Origin: Bacteroidia bacterium
Lineage (GTDB): Bacteria > Bacteroidota > Bacteroidia > B-17B0 > Aurantibacillaceae
DNA length: 8,951 bases
Assembly (NCBI GenBank): GCA_026418315.1
Contig: JAOABO010000073.1
Location: 1-8,951, forward strand
Direction of reading: 5' to 3'
The translations under genes and the position numbers were made by a program. Under the pieces are notes generated by a model that was given only the letters and a program-made list of their open reading frames with translations, had not been told where the DNA came from and did no database searches. Below, piece by piece: positions 5,369 to 8,951 of the stretch (position 1 is its first letter; every line of letters starts with the position of its first letter).

Positions 5369-5466
5369 TTTATTTTTATTTTTTGATACGAATTTTTCTG
5401 TTTTTTGAATTTTATTAAAACCTATATGTACAGAAAGTAAAATTTGATTTTTTAATTTCAAAAAAT

Positions 5467-6549
5467 CTATTTGACTATGTTGAAATGAAACCAATATTGA
5501 TTACTGTTGTCTTTGATAACACCAGTATAATTGCCGTTTGGCAGATGGGAAACGTCTATTTCTATTTCATCTGAAAATCCTGTATATTCAGTAGTATTCA
5601 TTACATTTTGTCCTGTAGAGTTAAAAATGGATAGGTGTATGTTGTTTGTAGTGAAAATATTTTCTATTTTAAAAGTACCTAAAGAAGGGTTAGGGAATAC
5701 TTTTAAGTTGGTTAGTGGTTTGTTGTATTCATTAATTTTTAGAACTCTATAATTATCTCTAAATCTTGCAAGGTTAGGGGTAAAATTTCCTGCATTATTA
5801 ATAGTACCGCTGATTTCAAGAATGGGAATTTTTTCTGAAGTACTTATCCATTGATATGATCTTTGATAGTTGTTAAATCCAATTGGTATTTGGCCAAAGG
5901 TAGAGTTAAAAATGATAGTATCTTTTGAGTATTGGGTAGTTATTACACGTAGGCAATTAAATGTTCCATAAGGTGTGGTAATGCTTCCCCATCCATCTGC
6001 TTGTGTAATTCTATATCCGCTTTTTTTATAGGTAATTGGTATGGCAGTATTGGTAAGCGTAGAAAATTTGAAAGTGGAGGAATCTTTATCGCCGTAATTT
6101 AAGGGTAAGAAGTACAATTCGTCTTTGTCAGTGTAAAATGAAGGCATGGGTATATTATTGATTTTTAATCCTAATCCTTCTATATCAAAAATGGTTGGAG
6201 TATTTCGATAGAATTGGTAAAAATCGGTAATGGTAATATTTCCAAATCCCGGAATGTTTTGAGATAGTAGGGTGTCGGCAATTTTTTCACCAAATCTTGT
6301 AGGACCAAAAAACAAGATGTAGGGGGTATTATTTGTAAAGCTTCGAACACCTTGTCTTATTACTGTTAGTGAATCAAAATGCCATATGTAGTTTGTTCCT
6401 GTTACAGTATAATTTCCTAAACTGTTTAAATTTACTATTGAATAACGAAGAGTATCTCCATTATTGGGTAAATTAGTGTTTAATATGGTAATTTGTGCAT
6501 TGACCAACATGGTGGATGCGCTTAAAAATAAAATAAAAAAGTTTTTCAT
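5467..6549 (-). CDS. Secreted protein of unknown function with type IX secretion C-terminal sorting domain
   Basis: I do not recognise the body of this 360-aa protein, but its export route is clear. The N-terminus is a signal peptide (MKNFFILFLSASTMLVNAQ, likely cut after Ala18). The last ~79 residues (about 282-360) form a type A T9SS sorting domain: VFPNPSLGTFKIEN, a middle strand IHLSIFNSTGQNV, then IDVSHLPNGNYTGVI and a short basic end (FNIVK). Proteins with this tail cross the outer membrane by the Por/T9SS machine and are released or anchored at the surface. The middle (about 19-280) is rich in Thr, Asn, aromatic residues and predicted beta strands, with no catalytic motif I can name. 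Start ATG at 6547-6549. It is not obviously linked in function to the tRNA operon downstream. Confidence 0.9.
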   Translation of the reverse strand: MKNFFILFLSASTMLVNAQITILNTNLPNNGDTLRYSIVNLNSLGNYTVTGTNYIWHFDSLTVIRQGVRSFTNNTPYILFFGPTRFGEKIADTLLSQNIPGFGNITITDFYQFYRNTPTIFDIEGLGLKINNIPMPSFYTDKDELYFLPLNYGDKDSSTFKFSTLTNTAIPITYKKSGYRITQADGWGSITTPYGTFNCLRVITTQYSKDTIIFNSTFGQIPIGFNNYQRSYQWISTSEKIPILEISGTINNAGNFTPNLARFRDNYRVLKINEYNKPLTNLKVFPNPSLGTFKIENIFTTNNIHLSIFNSTGQNVMNTTEYTGFSDEIEIDVSHLPNGNYTGVIKDNSNQYWFHFNIVK

Positions 6550-6587
6550 AAGAGTTAATTTTTTAAATTAAAAAATCTTTTAATGTG

Positions 6588-6595
6588 CAAAGGTA
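6588..6595 (-). promoter_or_regulatory. Candidate -7 promoter element of the T9SS-sorted protein gene
   Basis: TACCTTTG on the minus strand matches TAnnTTTG and is followed by CACA, as in the other promoters here (TTTGCAC). It lies 38 bases upstream of the ATG at 6549. At the expected -33 distance there is only a T run and no clear TTG, so this half of the promoter is weak. A second TTTG lies 30 bases upstream, which is too far. Confidence 0.45.
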
Positions 6596-6663
6596 ATCTT
6601 TTTTTGTTCTATAAAAAAAATAGTGCAAAATTTTATTTCATTTGAATAATAATTTCTTTATTC

Positions 6664-8415
6664 TTGTCGTTAAAAAAAATTGTGTTTGTTAGGTGTAGAA
6701 TATTTGTTTATTTGTTATGTGGTTTTGTTGAATATAATGGTTTATTTTCGCAATTGTTACATTTAAATATTATTAATAATGCTGACAAACAGATATTGTT
6801 TACTAAAAAGTTTTCGTCTGATATTGAACTAAAAAAAGCAGCTAGTGATTTTTTGTGGAGTTATTATTCAAACGGGTATTTGTTGGCTGATTATGATTCT
6901 ATAATAGCTAATCAACATCATTTTGATTATTACTTCAATAAAAATCAACTTTTTTTATGGGGACATATTAGAAAAGGTAATCTTGAACCCCGATTGTATT
7001 ATACTTATATGCAAAATAAAAAATTTTATCAACAAGCAATCCGTTATTCCGATATTGTTAGTGTATTTGAGAAAATAATCAAGTATTATGAAAACAATGG
7101 ATATCCTTTTGTTAGTGTTCAATTAGATAGTATTCAATCAGACAGTAATTTTTTGTCTGCATCGTTAATGGTAAATAAAAATCAGAAGGTTACTATTGAC
7201 AGTATTATTATTCAGGGAGGTTTGAAAGTGAATAAAAAATTTTTATACAAATATATTGATGTTTTTCCCTCTTCTCTGTATAATGAAAAAAGACTGAATG
7301 AAATAGAAAAAAAATTAAAAAAACTTCCTTTTGTAAACATGCGTCAATCTCCCATAGTGCGCATTACAGATAAATATACAAAGGTTTATATTTTTGCAGA
7401 CAATAAAAATGTTTCTCAGTTTGATGGTATTATTGGTATGCAGCCCGACTTGTCGGGTAAAACTATTGTTACAGGAAATATTAAAATAAAACTTATGAAT
7501 ACTCTGTTCAAGAATGCAGAGATTCTGGATTTAGATTGGCAAAGAGTTCAGGCATTGACACAGAGTTTCAAATTGGCTTTTTCAATGCCTTATTTTGCAG
7601 GCACAGCATTAGGAATACAATATCAGATTAATTTATTTAAAAAAGATACTTCTTTTATTGATGTTCAAAATCATATTGGTTTATCTTATTCATTTTCAGG
7701 AATTAATTCTATTGTTTTTTTTTATAAGCAAAGGAATTCTAATATAATTTCTACTTATGGATTATCAGGTATAACTACTCTTCCAGATTTTGCAGATATT
7801 ATCACAAGATATTATGGCACCAGTTTATCAATTAACACGCTGAATAACATTCATAATCCATCTAGTGGATGGAATTTGAATGTGAGTATTTCTATTGGAA
7901 ACAAAGATATTAAGAAAAATCCTAAAATCAATGACTTGGTATATAAAAACATACTTTTACATTCTTTGCAATATCAATCAGAAGGCATTATTGAAAAATA
8001 TTTTCCAAAAATACTATCAAAATACACCACATTAAAAACTGCCGTAAAGTACGGCTATATTGATGGAAATAGTACATTATTTAAGAACGAATTATTCAGA
8101 ATAGGCGGGTTAAAAAGTATTCGCGGATTCAATGAGCAAAGCATTTATGCAGACAGATATTTTATTTCAACACTTGAATACAGATTGGCTTATAGTGAGT
8201 ATGGTTATATAGCCATATTTTCAGATATAGCTTATTATTCCAGTAGTTATGGTAATCAAAAGAGTGAAAATAAAATTTATTCCTTGGGTGCAGGTATTCA
8301 GTTTGATACTAAAGCAGGGCTTTTTAATTTGTTCTATGCATTAGGAAATCAACTGGGCGTAGCACCTGATTTTAGAACAGGAAAAATTCATGCAGGGTTG
8401 ATTACTATTTTTTAA
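6664..8415 (+). CDS. Omp85/BamA-TamA superfamily outer membrane protein
   Basis: This is an outer membrane barrel of the family that assembles or translocates proteins or lipids. The 583-aa product begins with a likely signal peptide (about residues 1-30: KKIVFVRCRIFVYLLCG then FSQ). POTRA-like repeats follow, the clearest at about 130-172 (VFEKIIKYYENNGYPFVSVQLDS) and 175-246 (VTIDSIIIQGGLKVNKKFL, then LNEIEKKLKKLPFV), with a more divergent one at about 45-110. Residues from about 254 form beta-barrel sequence. It contains the Omp85 hallmark RIGGLKSIRGFNEQSI (479-494, with the key RGF at 487-489) and ends in a C-terminal Phe, as outer membrane barrels do. At 583 aa it is shorter than typical BamA, which has five POTRAs, so it is more like a TamA-type or other paralogue. 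The start is uncertain: TTG at 6664 keeps the signal peptide, and no ATG lies in-frame nearby. Confidence 0.85.
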   Translation: MSLKKIVFVRCRIFVYLLCGFVEYNGLFSQLLHLNIINNADKQILFTKKFSSDIELKKAASDFLWSYYSNGYLLADYDSIIANQHHFDYYFNKNQLFLWGHIRKGNLEPRLYYTYMQNKKFYQQAIRYSDIVSVFEKIIKYYENNGYPFVSVQLDSIQSDSNFLSASLMVNKNQKVTIDSIIIQGGLKVNKKFLYKYIDVFPSSLYNEKRLNEIEKKLKKLPFVNMRQSPIVRITDKYTKVYIFADNKNVSQFDGIIGMQPDLSGKTIVTGNIKIKLMNTLFKNAEILDLDWQRVQALTQSFKLAFSMPYFAGTALGIQYQINLFKKDTSFIDVQNHIGLSYSFSGINSIVFFYKQRNSNIISTYGLSGITTLPDFADIITRYYGTSLSINTLNNIHNPSSGWNLNVSISIGNKDIKKNPKINDLVYKNILLHSLQYQSEGIIEKYFPKILSKYTTLKTAVKYGYIDGNSTLFKNELFRIGGLKSIRGFNEQSIYADRYFISTLEYRLAYSEYGYIAIFSDIAYYSSSYGNQKSENKIYSLGAGIQFDTKAGLFNLFYALGNQLGVAPDFRTGKIHAGLITIF

Positions 8416-8434
8416 TTTCACTTCAAATAAAACG

Positions 8435-8442
8435 TAATTTTG
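8435..8442 (+). promoter_or_regulatory. Candidate -7 element upstream of the enoyl-CoA hydratase/isomerase gene
   Basis: TAATTTTG matches TAnnTTTG, ending 12 bases before the ATG at 8455. No TTG is seen at the -33 distance, where the sequence is TTTAATTTC-like. If used, transcription would start around 8447-8450, leaving a leader of only a few bases. The alternative is readthrough from the Omp85 gene, whose stop codon is 39 bases upstream of this start codon. Confidence 0.4.
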
Positions 8443-8454
8443 CGTCCAAAAAAT

Positions 8455-8951
8455 ATGAATACAATTGAAGTAAAAAAAGACAAGCAAGTTACATACTTGT
8501 ATTTGAATAGACCTGATAAGTTTAATAGTTTTAATAGAGAAATGGCTATAGCATTACAATCAGCATTAAAAGAAGCAGAACAAGATGAACAGTGTAGATG
8601 TGTTGTTATTACTGGAAATGGTAAAGCGTTTTCTGCAGGGCAAGATTTAAATGAAGCTATAGATAAAAATGGCCCCGGCATTCTCAATATAGTGAAGCAA
8701 CACTATAATCCTATTATTAAATTAATAAGAAATTTAAAAAAGCCCGTTATCGCTGCTGTTAATGGGGTAGCAGCAGGGGCAGGAGCTAATATTGCATTGT
8801 GTTGTGATATAGTATTAGCATCAGAAAATGCTTCATTTATTCAGGCGTTCAGTAAAATAGGGTTGATTCCTGATAGTGGTGGAACATTTTTTTTACCACG
8901 ATTAATAGGATTACAAAGGGCGTCAGCACTCATGATGACGGGCGATAAAAT
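8455..8951 (+). CDS. Enoyl-CoA hydratase/isomerase family protein, PaaG-like (partial, 3' end outside window)
   Basis: This is a crotonase-fold enzyme acting on acyl-CoA thioesters. The 165 codons visible from ATG 8455 show the N-terminal LNRPDKFNSFNREM (about 17-30), the oxyanion-hole/CoA-binding segment FSAGQDL (59-65), KPVIAAVNGVAAGAGANIAL (96-115), and AFSKIGLIPDSGGTFFLPR (131-149). Asp140 falls at the position of the catalytic Asp of E. coli PaaG (1,2-epoxyphenylacetyl-CoA isomerase), and FSAGQDL, GVAAGAGA and AFSK.GLIPD.GGT are close to PaaG. The QPE of typical crotonase hydratases is absent, so an isomerase is more likely than a hydratase. No other phenylacetate gene is in view, so the pathway is not confirmed. 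It lies 39 bp after the Omp85 gene on the same strand. Confidence 0.9.
   Translation, partial: MNTIEVKKDKQVTYLYLNRPDKFNSFNREMAIALQSALKEAEQDEQCRCVVITGNGKAFSAGQDLNEAIDKNGPGILNIVKQHYNPIIKLIRNLKKPVIAAVNGVAAGAGANIALCCDIVLASENASFIQAFSKIGLIPDSGGTFFLPRLIGLQRASALMMTGDK

Noticed and set aside
5369..5466. Search for a terminator after the T9SS protein gene
   Set aside because: Only a 7-bp TTTCTGT/ACAGAAA repeat with a long loop and A/T runs is seen; no convincing stem with a U tract.
5531..5752. 73-codon plus-strand open frame inside the T9SS-sorted protein gene
   Set aside because: It is the reverse strand of the sorting-domain region and has no recognisable features.
6558..6576. AT-only inverted repeat (TTTTTT/AAAAAA) upstream of the T9SS gene
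   Set aside because: It is made only of A/T runs in very AT-rich intergenic DNA, so pairing is expected by chance and stability would be low.
8418..8687. 89-codon minus-strand open frame at the right end
   Set aside because: Antisense to the PaaG-like gene, whose reading frame shows clear family motifs; no evidence for an antisense protein.

Overview
The window looks like a low-GC Bacteroidota chromosome. The evidence is the TAnnTTTG-type promoter cores, A-rich leaders mostly without Shine-Dalgarno sequences, a secreted protein with a type IX secretion (Por) C-terminal sorting domain, and Bacteroidota-like RpoB, EF-Tu and ribosomal protein sequences. The genus cannot be named from the sequence alone.

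From about 5368 down to base 1, everything lies on the minus strand and forms one translation/transcription super-operon. Read 5'->3' it runs: promoter, tRNA-Thr(UGU), tRNA-Tyr(GUA), tRNA-Gly(UCC), tRNA-Thr(GGU), tuf, tRNA-Trp(CCA), a second promoter, secE, nusG, rplK, rplA, rplJ, rplL, and the 5' end of rpoB, which is cut by the window edge. The tRNA/tufB order matches the classic E. coli thrU-tyrU-glyT-thrT-tufB cluster followed by secE-nusG-rplKAJL-rpoBC, with a tRNA-Trp gene placed between tuf and secE. Several gene junctions hold inverted repeats (rplL-rpoB, nusG-rplK, rplK-rplA, tuf-tRNA-Trp, tRNA-Thr-tuf and the 5' leader of the first tRNA). They are good candidates for processing, attenuation or ribosomal-protein feedback.

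Upstream of this block, also on the minus strand, is a gene for a T9SS-sorted secreted protein of unknown function (5467-6549). A 114-bp AT-rich divergent region separates it from a plus-strand gene for an Omp85/BamA-like outer membrane barrel with POTRA-like repeats (6664-8415, apparent TTG start). Thirty-nine bases further on, the 5' part of a PaaG-like enoyl-CoA hydratase/isomerase gene starts at 8455 and runs off the right edge.

The window is mostly core housekeeping DNA. I see no mobile element, CRISPR array, defence system or obvious new enzyme system. The points worth a second look are the RNA structures between genes of the super-operon, the non-ATG starts of rpoB and the Omp85 gene, and the promoter layout.
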